This document shows, piece by piece, positions 1 to 8,463 of a stretch of DNA of 64,000 nucleotides (its first letter is position 1; every line of letters starts with the position of its first letter). The stretch covers positions 1,922,001 through 1,986,000 of the forward strand of contig NZ_AUBJ02000001.1 of NCBI RefSeq assembly GCF_000429185.2, written 5' to 3'. The translations under genes and the position numbers were made by a program. Source of the DNA: Actinoalloteichus caeruleus DSM 43889. GTDB taxonomy: Bacteria > Actinomycetota > Actinomycetes > Mycobacteriales > Pseudonocardiaceae. The notes beneath the pieces are model-generated. The model saw only the letters and a program-made list of their open reading frames with translations. It did not search any database and was not told the origin of the DNA.

Positions 1-593
1 CATTGGAACGCGCGTGCCATTCGGAGAAGGTTCCCGGTGCGGCGGCGCTGGCGGGTGAGCTGGTGCGGTCCCCGCGAAGGCTGCCCGCGAAGGTCCTCCG
101 ATACCTGGTCCCCCTGCTGACCTCGGCACCCGACACGCGTGACGAGATCAGGCAGCTCGTCGGCGCGCTCCGCTCCTTCGTAGGAAAGGTCCTGCACGTG
201 AACGACCGCGAACTCCAGGAGATCGAGGGCCTCGGCAAACGAACGGCGGCCCTCATGATGGCCACGAGGAAGAAGGTCAAGCCCTTCGTGGTGGCGTACC
301 GGAAGTCGACCACGTTCCGGAAGTGGTTCAACGACGGTGCCGTGGAATGGCTGTTGTGGCGCGACCGCGAGGAACTGACCTCCCTGATCGACACCACCGA
401 GCCCTTCGTCACGCCCACTCACCTGAGGTGGCTCTTCGAACCGGACGAGCAGGCGTGGTTGCGGCGCAACCTGCTGTTCGTCGCGGTGATCCACGAGCTC
501 CACTCCCAGGGCTACCGCCCTGACTCGGACGACACCCGGTCGATCGAGGACACCCTGCACACCGACGGCGAGGACAAGGAGAACGACGAGTGA
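1..593 (+). CDS. cas8: Type I-B Cas8 (Cst1-like), C-terminal part
   Basis: This is the C-terminal end (about 196 residues) of a protein that runs off the left edge of the window. It sits first in a cas operon and its stop overlaps the cas7 start by 4 bp (GTGA). In type I-B systems of the Tneap kind, the large subunit Cas8/Cst1 occupies this position directly before cas7/Cst2. It joins the Cascade surveillance complex, where it takes part in PAM recognition. The visible part is helical and charged, with no recognisable catalytic motif. The identity rests mainly on gene order. A cas6 gene, expected for this subtype, is not in the window and may lie upstream. Confidence 0.7.
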   Translation, partial: LERACHSEKVPGAAALAGELVRSPRRLPAKVLRYLVPLLTSAPDTRDEIRQLVGALRSFVGKVLHVNDRELQEIEGLGKRTAALMMATRKKVKPFVVAYRKSTTFRKWFNDGAVEWLLWRDREELTSLIDTTEPFVTPTHLRWLFEPDEQAWLRRNLLFVAVIHELHSQGYRPDSDDTRSIEDTLHTDGEDKENDE

Positions 594-1612
594 CGTACCT
601 GGTGGGCACCCTGGTGCTGGAGATCAAGGCGGGGGCGCCGAACAACGGTCGCGGCGAGGACAACGTCGGCAAGGTCAAGGCGACCCGGGTTGGTAACCGG
701 GTCTTCCCCTACGTGTCGGCGCAGGCGGTCCGGCGGTGGTGGCGGGACTCGCTGCCGCCCGGTGAGGCCCGCTCGCCGGTGATCCGCTCCGGCAAGGGCG
801 CCAAGCAGCAGGCCCATACCCAGGGGCGCGGGGACCTGTACCTCGACGACGACCTGTTCGGGTACATGGTCGCGATCGAGAAGAAGTCCTTCAACCGGGA
901 CACCGTGTTGGCCGTGGGTACGGCCGTGTCCGTGGCACCCCGGCAGGTCACCCACGACTTCGGCACGATGAGCCGGGGGTTCGAGGTGGGCGCGGACCCG
1001 GTGATCCACGAACACGAGCACTACACCGGCGACCTGGCCTGCCCCGTCCTGCTGGACCTCGCCCGCCTCGGCACCTTCCAGTTGGAAGGGCAGGGCAACC
1101 GGCCCGATCTGAACCCGGACGCCGCGAAGGAGGCGCGGGTGAACGGGGCGGAGGAGATCGACTTCCGGTTCGGGCAGGCCCTGCGCCTGCCCCTCGCCGA
1201 GCGCCGGCGCCGCGCTGCCGTGTTGTGGCGGACGCTCGCGGAGCTGCGGGGCGGGGCGAAGCAGGCCCTGCACTACGGTGAGCGGTCACCCGCGCTGGTC
1301 ATCCTGGCGCCCGTGAAGGGCGGCAACAACCCCTTCACCCGGCTGCTGCGCCACGACTTGGGGGAAACCGTCGTCGCGCTCGACGTGCTGCGGGCGGAGA
1401 TGCGGGCGTGGGAGGACGAACTCGACGGCCCCGTGCGCATCGGGTGGGCCCCGGGCTACCTGGAGAGGCAGCGGGACGCGGCGGAACGCGAACTGAAGGA
1501 TCTTGTCGACTCCGGGCAGGTCGTGTTCGACCACCCCCGCGTCGTTCTCCGCCAGTTGGCGGCGGAGTTGGAGGGTGGCGACCTCGATTCCTGGTTCGAG
1601 GACCGCTCGTGA
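590..1612 (+). CDS. cas7: Cas7 backbone subunit (Cst2/DevR family)
   Basis: The 340-residue protein matches the DevR/Cst2 type of Cas7: the N-terminus YLVGTLVLEIKAGAPNNG, then an early basic segment (QAVRRWWRDSL) and the later GGAKQALHYGERSP segment typical of the family. Cas7 forms the helical backbone of Cascade and binds the crRNA spacer. The GTG start overlaps the cas8 stop, and the stop overlaps the cas5 start, so the genes are translationally coupled. The length is normal for the family. The type I-B (Tneap-like) assignment comes from this protein together with the Cas5-Cas3-Cas4-Cas1-Cas2 order. Confidence 0.9.
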   Translation: MTYLVGTLVLEIKAGAPNNGRGEDNVGKVKATRVGNRVFPYVSAQAVRRWWRDSLPPGEARSPVIRSGKGAKQQAHTQGRGDLYLDDDLFGYMVAIEKKSFNRDTVLAVGTAVSVAPRQVTHDFGTMSRGFEVGADPVIHEHEHYTGDLACPVLLDLARLGTFQLEGQGNRPDLNPDAAKEARVNGAEEIDFRFGQALRLPLAERRRRAAVLWRTLAELRGGAKQALHYGERSPALVILAPVKGGNNPFTRLLRHDLGETVVALDVLRAEMRAWEDELDGPVRIGWAPGYLERQRDAAERELKDLVDSGQVVFDHPRVVLRQLAAELEGGDLDSWFEDRS

Positions 1613-2268
1613 GTGTCCCGGCTCTGGAGGTCACCTTCGACGCCTCGGTGGCCTCCTTCCGCAATCCGCTGTACCCCGGGCTCCAGGTCGGGCTGCCCTG
1701 CCCTCCGCCCTCCACCGTCGGGGGTCTGCTGGCGGCCGCCGCCGGTGGGTGGGGCCAGGTTCCGCGTGACACGCGGTTCGCGCTGTGCTGCCACGCCGAG
1801 GGGCATGGAACGGACCTGGAGACCTTCCACCCGCTGGCTGAGGGGGTCAGGCAACCGAGTCCGGTTCCCAAGGATCGCGACTACCTCTGGGGTGTCCGGT
1901 TGACGGTCTGGCTGTTCGAGGACCTCGACCGGTGGTACCGCCGGTTCCGCCGGCCGGTGTGGCCGCTGCGGCTGGGGCGCAGCCAGGACCTCTGTTCGGC
2001 ACGGGCCGCGTGGGTGGACCTGCGGGAGCAGCCGGGCAGGCAGGGCACGGCGCTGCTCGTGGACCGCCCGGACGCGGTCGGTACCCGGCTACGGCTCACT
2101 ACGGCGATCAGCGTGGACCGGGCCCGGATGCGGTGGGACGACTACCGGCATTCCAGTGATGCTGCCGCCGCCCGGGGTGTGCTGGACGATGGCTGGTCCA
2201 CGCACGACGGTCAGGCCGTCGTGCCCCTACCCCCGACCCATCCCGAGGTAGTGGAGGCACGCTCGTGA
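1609..2268 (+). CDS. cas5: Cas5 (Cas5t-like)
   Basis: This 219-residue RAMP protein caps the 5' handle of the crRNA in Cascade. The start chosen is the GTG overlapping the cas7 stop. It gives the N-terminus PALEVTFDASVASFRNP followed by the glycine-rich PPPSTVGGLLAAAAGGW segment, which matches the Cas5 pattern of an early beta strand, then P-S-T-x-x-G-x-L. A longer frame exists upstream but lies inside cas7 and lacks Cas5 similarity. The stop overlaps cas3 by 4 bp. Confidence 0.88.
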   Translation: MSVPALEVTFDASVASFRNPLYPGLQVGLPCPPPSTVGGLLAAAAGGWGQVPRDTRFALCCHAEGHGTDLETFHPLAEGVRQPSPVPKDRDYLWGVRLTVWLFEDLDRWYRRFRRPVWPLRLGRSQDLCSARAAWVDLREQPGRQGTALLVDRPDAVGTRLRLTTAISVDRARMRWDDYRHSSDAAAARGVLDDGWSTHDGQAVVPLPPTHPEVVEARS

Positions 2269-4646
2269 CGGAGGACCTGCCGCACCTGTGGGCCAAGAGC
2301 CCGGCGAAGGAGGCGACGATCGGGGAGAGCCTCACCGAACACAGCGCCCGGACGTCGGCGGTGGTGCCGTTGATCCGAGCCAGGATCGGCGTCGTTGACG
2401 GCATCTGGGACGAGTCCTGGTGGCCCGCCGTCCAGCTGGCCGCGCTCCTCCACGACGGCGGCAAGATCGACCCCGGTTTTCAGCGGCAGGTGCGGACGAA
2501 CACCCGCTGGGGCCTGCGGCACGAGGTGCTGTCGTTGGGCTTCGTCGACCTGCTCGTCACCGATCAGGAGGTTCGCCGTCGCGTGGCGGCGGCGGTCGTC
2601 ACGCACCACCGTCCGTTGCACGGGGACGCGACGCGCTCGATCCTGCCGGACAACCTCTCCCAGGACCAGCAGGCGTTGGGGCAGGCCTTCACCGTCGCCG
2701 AGGACGACGGGACGGTGCGAGCGCTGGCGGCCTGGTTCGCCGACGCGGCGGCCCGGGTGGGTCTGCCGGTGGATCGGAGCCGGCTGGGCGGGCTCACCCG
2801 TGACGACATCCGCGCAGGCACCCTGACCTTGCTCCGTGATCTCGCCGAGGACTGGTGGTATCCGGGGACGGAGCAGGGCGGCCTGCCCTGGGTCCTGCTC
2901 CAGGGTGTCGTCACGATAGCCGACCACGTCGCCTCGGCCCATGGCGAACTGCTCACCGGGGAGCCCCTGCGCGGCTACGGTGACCGGGTTCGGGTCCGGC
3001 TGGCGGCTGCTGGGCACCGCCTGACCCGCGCCCAGGAGGAAGCCGCCGCGGCACACCACCTGCTGCTGGTCTCGCCGACGGGCAGCGGAAAGACGGAGGG
3101 CGGCCTGCTGTGGGCTGAGGCGGCGTGGCGACAGGTCGCCGAGCAGCGGAACGCCCTGCCCCGCGTGTTCTACGTGCTCCCGTTCCTGGCGTCCATCAAC
3201 GCGATGGCGTTGCGCCTCCAGGAGGAGGACGGCGTCGAGGACGTCGGGGTGCTGCACTCCAGGGCGGGCATGTTCCACCTGAACGAACTCATCGAGGCCC
3301 GGGCCGCCGGCTCCGATGACCGCCCCGAACCGACCGTCGAGGACGCCGCCACCGCGCTGGACCACGTCAACGCGAGCCGCACCCACCGCGAGCTGTTCCG
3401 CGTGACCACGCCCTACCAGTTGCTGCGAGCCGCGTTCGGCGGTCCGGGTGACTCGTCCACCCTCGCCGACACCGTGAACAGCGTCTTCCTGTTCGACGAG
3501 CTGCACGCCTACGAACCCCGTCGTCTCGGAATGCTCCTCGCCATGATCCGGCTGTGGACACAGGAACTGGGAGGACGGGTGGGGGTGCTGAGTGCGACAC
3601 TGCCCGAACGGTTCCGGCGCATCCTGCGCGACACCATCGCCGGCCGGTTGGACGTGGTCGACGGGTTCGCCGGCGTGCGCCACACACCGCGCCACCGGCT
3701 GCGGATCGGCGGCGGGCACCTCACCTCGCCGGAGTCGGTCGACCGGATCGCCGCCGATCTCCACGCCGGTCAGGCGGTATTGGTGGTGGCCAACAACGTC
3801 GCCGACGCCTTGGACCTCTACGACCTGCTCGGGCCGGTGGCCAAGGAACAGGGTGGGGAGGCGGTGCTGCTGCACTCCCGGTTCCGCAACTGCGACCGCG
3901 CCCAGAAGGAGAAGCGGATTCTCGAGCTGTTCGGGACGGATCGCCGGTCGTCCCGAGGGCTCCTGGTGGCCACCCAGGTCGTGGAGGTGAGTCTCAACGT
4001 CGACTTCGACGTCCTGCACACCTCCGGTGCAGCGCTGGAGGCGCTGTTGCAGCGGTTCGGGCGGGTCAACCGCCGTGGGAAACGAGCACCCGCGTCGGTG
4101 TGGGTGTGCGAGCCGGAGTACCGGAGGCGGCGCGGCGGAGGTGAGGAGACCTGGGCTGACGGAGTGTATGACGAGGTCCCCACCCGCCTGTGCTGGGCAG
4201 CCCTCCAGAACCACGACGGGGAGACCATCGACGAAGCCGACGCCCAGCAGTGGCTGAACGCCATCTACGACTCGCCGTGGGGCGACACCTGGGAGAAGGA
4301 GGTGCTGGTCTCCCAGGAGCGGTTCGACGAGGACTACCTCGACTTCCGCAGCCCGTTCGCGGACCGCGAGGGCCTGCGGAAGGAGTTCTTCGCGACCTTC
4401 GACGGCGTCGAGGCCATCCTCAGCGACGACCTCGCCGACTACCAGGCCGACCGGCGCCAGGGTGAGAAGGGGCAGGGCGCCCTCCTCGCCTCCCGGTTCC
4501 TGCTGCCGCTACCCGTCCACCTCAGCTCCAGCGGCCACTTCGACCGCCGGCACGGGATCACCGTCATCAACGGCGACTACCACCCGGAGCTCGGCCTCAA
4601 GGGCATCGTGAGGGAAACCCGCTACCAACCAGGAGAGATTCTGTGA
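2265..4646 (+). CDS. cas3: Cas3 HD nuclease-helicase
   Basis: This 793-residue fused effector nicks and unwinds target DNA recruited by Cascade. The N-terminal HD nuclease domain shows H26, the HD pair in LLHDGGKIDPGF (about residues 61-72), and further histidines in HEVLS and THHRPLH. The helicase domain has Walker A SPTGSGKT (about residue 270), a DELH box (FLFDELHAYEP, about residue 410), motif V/VI regions LLVATQVVEVSLNVDFD and QRFGRVNRRG. All catalytic motifs are present, so the interference module looks intact. It overlaps cas5 and cas4 by 4 bp on each side. Confidence 0.95.
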   Translation: MTEDLPHLWAKSPAKEATIGESLTEHSARTSAVVPLIRARIGVVDGIWDESWWPAVQLAALLHDGGKIDPGFQRQVRTNTRWGLRHEVLSLGFVDLLVTDQEVRRRVAAAVVTHHRPLHGDATRSILPDNLSQDQQALGQAFTVAEDDGTVRALAAWFADAAARVGLPVDRSRLGGLTRDDIRAGTLTLLRDLAEDWWYPGTEQGGLPWVLLQGVVTIADHVASAHGELLTGEPLRGYGDRVRVRLAAAGHRLTRAQEEAAAAHHLLLVSPTGSGKTEGGLLWAEAAWRQVAEQRNALPRVFYVLPFLASINAMALRLQEEDGVEDVGVLHSRAGMFHLNELIEARAAGSDDRPEPTVEDAATALDHVNASRTHRELFRVTTPYQLLRAAFGGPGDSSTLADTVNSVFLFDELHAYEPRRLGMLLAMIRLWTQELGGRVGVLSATLPERFRRILRDTIAGRLDVVDGFAGVRHTPRHRLRIGGGHLTSPESVDRIAADLHAGQAVLVVANNVADALDLYDLLGPVAKEQGGEAVLLHSRFRNCDRAQKEKRILELFGTDRRSSRGLLVATQVVEVSLNVDFDVLHTSGAALEALLQRFGRVNRRGKRAPASVWVCEPEYRRRRGGGEETWADGVYDEVPTRLCWAALQNHDGETIDEADAQQWLNAIYDSPWGDTWEKEVLVSQERFDEDYLDFRSPFADREGLRKEFFATFDGVEAILSDDLADYQADRRQGEKGQGALLASRFLLPLPVHLSSSGHFDRRHGITVINGDYHPELGLKGIVRETRYQPGEIL

Positions 4647-5140
4647 TCAGCGCCGACGATGTGGGTGGAGTCCACATCAAGTACCTGTACCACTGCCGGC
4701 GCCAACTCTGGTTGTACTCCCGGGGCTTCCGACCGGAACAGCTCAGCGAGACGGTCGCGCTGGGCACCGCCATCCACGACATCTCGTACTCCCGGTTCAG
4801 CCCGGTCGACCTTGGGGCCGCCACCCTGGACCACCTGGACAACCAGCTGTGGGTGCACGAGGTCAAGCACTCCGACAAACGCCGTGAAGCCGACCGAGCC
4901 CAGGCCCGCCACTACTGCCACCAGCTGACCAGGGTCGGCGTCGACGTGCAGGGGGCGGTGCTCCACTACCGGTCACCACGGAAAACCGAACGGTTCCCCT
5001 ATACGGAGGAGGAACACATGCACGCGTCCGAGGACATCGAACAGGTCGTCGCCACGATCGCCCTCCCCGAATCACCTCCGCGCCTCCCGAAGAGCCGCTG
5101 CCGAGGGTGTAGCTACAGCGACTACTGCTGGAGCGTGTGA
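4643..5140 (+). CDS. cas4: Cas4 exonuclease
   Basis: Cas4 is a PD-(D/E)XK nuclease with an Fe-S cluster that trims prespacers and selects their PAM end during adaptation. The 165-residue protein has an N-terminal cysteine (C18 in YLYHCRRQLWLY), the nuclease motif VHEVKHSDKR, and the C-terminal cysteines SRCRGCSYSDYC that complete the cluster. Its GTG start overlaps the cas3 stop, and cas1 starts at its last base. Position directly before cas1-cas2 fits an adaptation role. Confidence 0.92.
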   Translation: MISADDVGGVHIKYLYHCRRQLWLYSRGFRPEQLSETVALGTAIHDISYSRFSPVDLGAATLDHLDNQLWVHEVKHSDKRREADRAQARHYCHQLTRVGVDVQGAVLHYRSPRKTERFPYTEEEHMHASEDIEQVVATIALPESPPRLPKSRCRGCSYSDYCWSV

Positions 5141-6120
5141 TGCCAGCGGCCTCCCGAACCTACTGGCTGCTCAACCCGTGCCGACTGCGTCGCCAGGACG
5201 ACAGCATCCGCGTCGAACGCGAGGGGAAGCCCCCGGCTTTCGTCCCCATCGAGGATGTTCGCGACATCATCGCGCTGGCCGAGGTGGACCTCAACACCTC
5301 GATGATCAGCTTGTTGAACAAGCACCGGGTCGCCATCCACATCCTCTCCCACTACGGCGACTACGCGGGCTCCTTCCTGCCCGCCGAGACCTCGGTGTCA
5401 GGAACGGTGGCGCTCAACCAGGCGCGCATCGCCAGCGACGACGGGGAGTCCCTGACGATCGCCCGCAGCCTCGTCGACACCGCCGCGTTCAACATCCGCC
5501 GCGTCATCGACCGCAAGCTCCTCACCCGGCCCTACGGCGTCCTGACCGAGGCACTCGAGGCGGCGACCACCCGCGAACAGCTCATGGCCGCCGAAGGCAA
5601 CTTCCGACGCAGCGCGTGGGAGGCCCTCGACACCAAGCTGCCCGACTGGCTCCAGCTCGACGGACGCAGTAGGCGGCCGCCCCGCAACGCCGGCAACGCG
5701 GTCATCAGCTTCATCAACGGCACCGTGTACGCGCGGATCCTGACCGGGCTGAGGCTCACCCCGCTGCACACCGGAGTCGCCTTCCTCCACGCCAGCACGC
5801 AACGACACCGCCACTCCCTGGCACTCGACCTCGCCGAGGTCTTCAAACCGCTGTTCGCCGAGCGCATCCTGCTGCGCCTGGCCAACCGCAAGCAGCTGAA
5901 GAAGCACCACTTCGACGTGGGAACCAACCAGGCGATGCTCAGCGAGGCGGGCCGGGAGTTCATCGTGAAGACGGTGCGCGACGACTTGGCGGAGAGCGTC
6001 AACCACCGCACGCTCGGCCGCAAGGTCACGTACGACGAGTTGATCTACCTTGACGCGCTCGCGCTGACCCGCACCTGCCTTGAGGGCACACCGTACAAAC
6101 CGTTCCGGATCTGGTGGTGA
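5140..6120 (+). CDS. cas1: Cas1 integrase
   Basis: Cas1 is the metal-dependent integrase that inserts spacers together with Cas2. The 326-residue protein has the conserved glutamate in MAAEGNFRRSAWEAL, the histidine in GVAFLHASTQRHRHS, and the acidic pair in LALDLAEVFKPLF, the usual E-H-D/E active site. The ATG at 5140 overlaps the cas4 stop by one base; a GTG 3 bp upstream is an alternative. The gene is full length, so spacer acquisition should be possible. Confidence 0.95.
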   Translation: MPAASRTYWLLNPCRLRRQDDSIRVEREGKPPAFVPIEDVRDIIALAEVDLNTSMISLLNKHRVAIHILSHYGDYAGSFLPAETSVSGTVALNQARIASDDGESLTIARSLVDTAAFNIRRVIDRKLLTRPYGVLTEALEAATTREQLMAAEGNFRRSAWEALDTKLPDWLQLDGRSRRPPRNAGNAVISFINGTVYARILTGLRLTPLHTGVAFLHASTQRHRHSLALDLAEVFKPLFAERILLRLANRKQLKKHHFDVGTNQAMLSEAGREFIVKTVRDDLAESVNHRTLGRKVTYDELIYLDALALTRTCLEGTPYKPFRIWW

Positions 6121-6386
6121 GGGTGTACACCATTCTCGTGTACGACACGGCGGCGGAACGCAATGCCGGTGTGTTGCGGACGTGCCGAAGGTACCTGCGC
6201 CACCAGCAGCGGAGCGTGTTCGAGGGGGAACTCAGCGCGGCCCAGTTCGTACGCCTCCGCGAGGAACTGCGGCAGCGCATCGATGCCGACTACGACCACA
6301 TCCTCGTCTACACCTTCCCGCCAGGTACCGACCCGCAACGCCAGGCATGGGGACGCCCGGACGACGAGCCGCCAGATATCCTGTGA
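6117..6386 (+). CDS. cas2: Cas2 adaptation protein
   Basis: The 89-residue protein has the ferredoxin-like Cas2 fold signature: first strand YTILVYDTA with its conserved aspartate, basic helix CRRYLRHQQRSVFEGEL, and C-terminal strand YDHILVYTFP. It forms the dimer core of the Cas1-Cas2 integrase. GTG 6117 was chosen because it overlaps the cas1 stop by 4 bp; GTG codons at 6114 and 6123 are also in frame. It is the last gene before the leader of the first array. Confidence 0.92.
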   Translation: MRVYTILVYDTAAERNAGVLRTCRRYLRHQQRSVFEGELSAAQFVRLREELRQRIDADYDHILVYTFPPGTDPQRQAWGRPDDEPPDIL

Positions 6387-6393
6387 CCACCTC

Positions 6394-6497
6394 ATTTCAG
6401 CGAACCCCCCGGGTCGGATGTCAAACCTCGGGTTCGCTGCAGAACAGCCCCCAGAATCCCACTGTAGATACCTTGTGACCAGCGACTTTACTCTCGG
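6394..6497 (+). promoter_or_regulatory. Type I-B CRISPR leader 1
   Basis: A 104-bp leader lies between cas2 and the first repeat. It carries an inverted repeat (AGCGAACCC at 6399-6407, GGGTTCGCT at 6430-6438) and ends in CGACTTTACTCTCGG abutting the first repeat. The same length, outer motifs and inverted repeat occur next to the second array (44412-44515, opposite strand), while the middle part differs. It should hold the array promoter and the integration signals. Confidence 0.85.
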
Positions 6498-7055
6498 GTC
6501 CTCATCGCTCCTACGAGGAGTTCCAACCGCTTTGCTGGCGGCGGGGAACAACCCCAACTTCGTGTCCTCATCGCTCCTACGAGGAGTTCCAACGCTTTGT
6601 TCGGCGGGCCCCTGATGGCGCTCCGACGGGGTCCTCATCGCTCCTACGAGGAGTTCCAACGCGGGCACCCTGGGGACGACGGTGACGGCCTTCGAGTCCT
6701 CATCGCTCCTACGAGGAGTTCCAACCGGATCAGAATGTGGTGCGCCGGGTACAGCGCGCGTGTCCTCATCGCTCCTACGAGGAGTTCCAACAGGAGGCGG
6801 GCCACGTCGGGGCCGGTGAGGTCGCCGGTCCTCATCACTCCTACGAGGAGTTCCAACGCGACGGAACGCGGCGCGTTACCCGAAGTGATCGGCGTCCTCA
6901 TCGCTCCTACGAGGAGTTCCAACTCCGTCTCCGCCCAGATCCTGCCGTCGTGGGGGCCTCGTCCTCATCGCTCCTACGAGGAGTTCCAACAGGACACCTC
7001 GGCCCCGCAGATGGGGCACGTCCTGGTCCTCATCGCTCCTACGAGGAGTTCCTAC
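6498..7055 (+). CRISPR. Type I-B CRISPR array 1 (9 repeats, 8 spacers)
   Basis: A 30-bp repeat begins GTCCTCATCG and ends GAGTTCCAAC, with the small hairpin CTCCT-ACG-AGGAG. Repeats start at 6498, 6564, 6631, 6696, 6762, 6828, 6894, 6961 and 7026; spacers are 35-37 bp. The sixth repeat has one G-to-A change, and the last has an A-to-T change near its 3' end, as expected for the leader-distal end. With the leader at 6394-6497, transcription runs to the right. Confidence 0.97.
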
Positions 7056-7220
7056 TCAACGACCAGGAGTGCCGGGCTGGTCCGGAATGCCCTCGGGGCT
7101 CCTGCTGGTTGTGTCATCGCGGTCGTCAGGAGCTGGTGGTCTGACGCCCTGCCATCGGCCAACGTCGAGGCGAGGCTCGGCCCCCGCCTCGACGGAACAC
7201 TGAACGACGTTCAGCGGTTC

Positions 7221-7250
7221 GGGTTCATCGCGCCTCCGAGGAACTGACGA
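7221..7250 (+). repeat. Possible degenerate CRISPR repeat beyond array 1
   Basis: About 19 of the first 27 positions match the array-1 repeat, including TCATCGC, CCT and CGAGGA. It lies exactly 195 bp (three 65-bp periods) past the start of the last clear repeat. A weaker match (TCATCGC then AGGAG) sits near 7110-7134. These may be decayed leader-distal units, or chance. Confidence 0.35.
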
Positions 7251-7344
7251 AGTCGGTTTCCACTCGCGTCGTCGCTGATCTCGGCCGCCTCAGAGCAGGC
7301 GGACACGATCACTCTTCAGCGACGCTGACTGAGGAGAGTTGAGC

Positions 7345-7737
7345 GTGACGTTACCCATCACACCGCCGCTCACGCCTGTGCTCACACGGTTCGATGCCAC
7401 CCGCCCGACACCGAGGCGCGTAAGCCGCTTCCACAGCAGGCCGGAACCCCGCCCCGGGCCGGGTGGCCGGCTTGCCTCGCTGGAAGGGACGAGGTCCAGG
7501 CTCGTCCTGTCGGCAGCGCGCGCCCGTTCCTTCGGTCGGAGCTGCCGAACGTCCGCGTACGACGTCGTCTGGGCGGTGCTCCGTGGCGCGGTGCTCGCGG
7601 AACTGCTGACCGCGGGCTGGGTCGTGGCCCGCTCCCAGCGTGTTCGGGACGCGGTGGAGATCCGGTACCGGGTCTGGCGGCTGCGTGTTCGGCGCCGCCG
7701 GGGTCGTGATCGGGGGCGGCATGACGGCACAGGTTGA
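7345..7737 (+). CDS. Hypothetical protein
   Basis: A 130-residue open frame starts at GTG 7345 behind the purine-rich GAGGAGAG. The first residues (TLPITPPLTPVL) resemble the start of actinobacterial ATP-dependent DNA ligases, but the rest does not follow that family. The C-terminal third is very basic. It contains a rare TTA leucine codon as codon 3. Its 3' end overlaps the next gene by 17 bp. It may be a remnant or not coding. Confidence 0.3.
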   Translation: MTLPITPPLTPVLTRFDATRPTPRRVSRFHSRPEPRPGPGGRLASLEGTRSRLVLSAARARSFGRSCRTSAYDVVWAVLRGAVLAELLTAGWVVARSQRVRDAVEIRYRVWRLRVRRRRGRDRGRHDGTG

Positions 7738-8065
7738 CGCGGCGTTGGGCGCGCTGGTGCGACACGGCTTCGTGTTCCGCCATGCTCAGGGGGATCGCTA
7801 CGTTCCGTGGACCCTGTTCGGTCAGCGGCCGCGAGGCGCGTACGGCGACTACCTGCACGTCAGCGGGCCGGACGACTGCCTGGCTGCCCGGATGCGGACA
7901 TCCTCGCAGCCCGCGCCGTCCGACGTGGTGTGGTGCGAGGAGGGAGCGTTTCTGGACACCGTGTCCGCGCTGTTGTCCCTGCCAGCCCCGGATGACGCGA
8001 ACGCTCCGAGACTGGCGACACGTCGGACGGCGGCGCTGTGGACTCCCGGCATGCCGCTGGGCTGA
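7721..8065 (+). CDS. Conserved hypothetical protein
   Basis: This 114-residue protein begins at ATG 7721 (TAQVDAALGALVRHGFVF), preceded by GGGGGC as a weak ribosome site. The sequence pattern (short helix, RHGF.F, then alternating strands ending in ALLSLPAP) resembles small uncharacterised proteins common in Pseudonocardiales. No signal peptide, membrane segment or catalytic motif is visible. The function is unknown. A hairpin about 110 bp downstream may end its transcript. Confidence 0.55.
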   Translation: MTAQVDAALGALVRHGFVFRHAQGDRYVPWTLFGQRPRGAYGDYLHVSGPDDCLAARMRTSSQPAPSDVVWCEEGAFLDTVSALLSLPAPDDANAPRLATRRTAALWTPGMPLG

Positions 8066-8463
8066 TCGTGGACCAGCGGTACGGCACGGCCAGGGTAATG
8101 GCGCCGAAGCGCCCAGTGTGCGACGAAGCGCCGCCGGTGGCTCGGTGGCTGTCCTGCGACCGGCACGGCGACCCCTGGTCATGGCCGTCAGCGTCATGAC
8201 CAGGGCGTCGCGGTGGTCAGCCGTCGCGCGAGCGGGTTTCCGCTTCTCGTTCGACGGCTCGATCTCGGGGAAACGGCGGATACCACCCGCACCCGATGTC
8301 GATGCCAGCCCGGCGGTGGCAGGAGGAACGCGTGGAGCGGGGGTACCGGCGGCCAGCCGCCCTCCGCCCGTCGGCGATGCCCGGGTTCGGGTGCCGAGGC
8401 CCCTTCCCGCGACGCCTCCCCCGGTACTCCCACAGGCTGTGAACTGCTGGCGGATGACCCGGC
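8066..8463. other. Gene-free convergent interval
   Basis: No credible gene is seen between the small plus-strand gene and the end of the acyl-CoA synthetase gene. The interval holds the hairpin at 8173-8205 and otherwise ordinary high-GC sequence. Confidence 0.5.
8173..8205. terminator. Perfect 11-bp hairpin, likely terminator
   Basis: Arms CCCTGGTCATG (8173-8183) and CATGACCAGGG (8195-8205) flank an 11-nt loop. It lies between convergent genes and lacks a T tract, as is common in actinomycetes. Confidence 0.5.

Noticed and set aside
2211-4214. 667-codon minus-strand frame opposite cas3
   Set aside because: Antisense shadow of a gene with clear HD and helicase motifs; product lacks any family feature.
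6597-7247. Long plus-strand open frame with a repeated decapeptide over CRISPR array 1
   Set aside because: It is the translation of the repeats and spacers; similar frames cross array 2 and the type I-E remnants.
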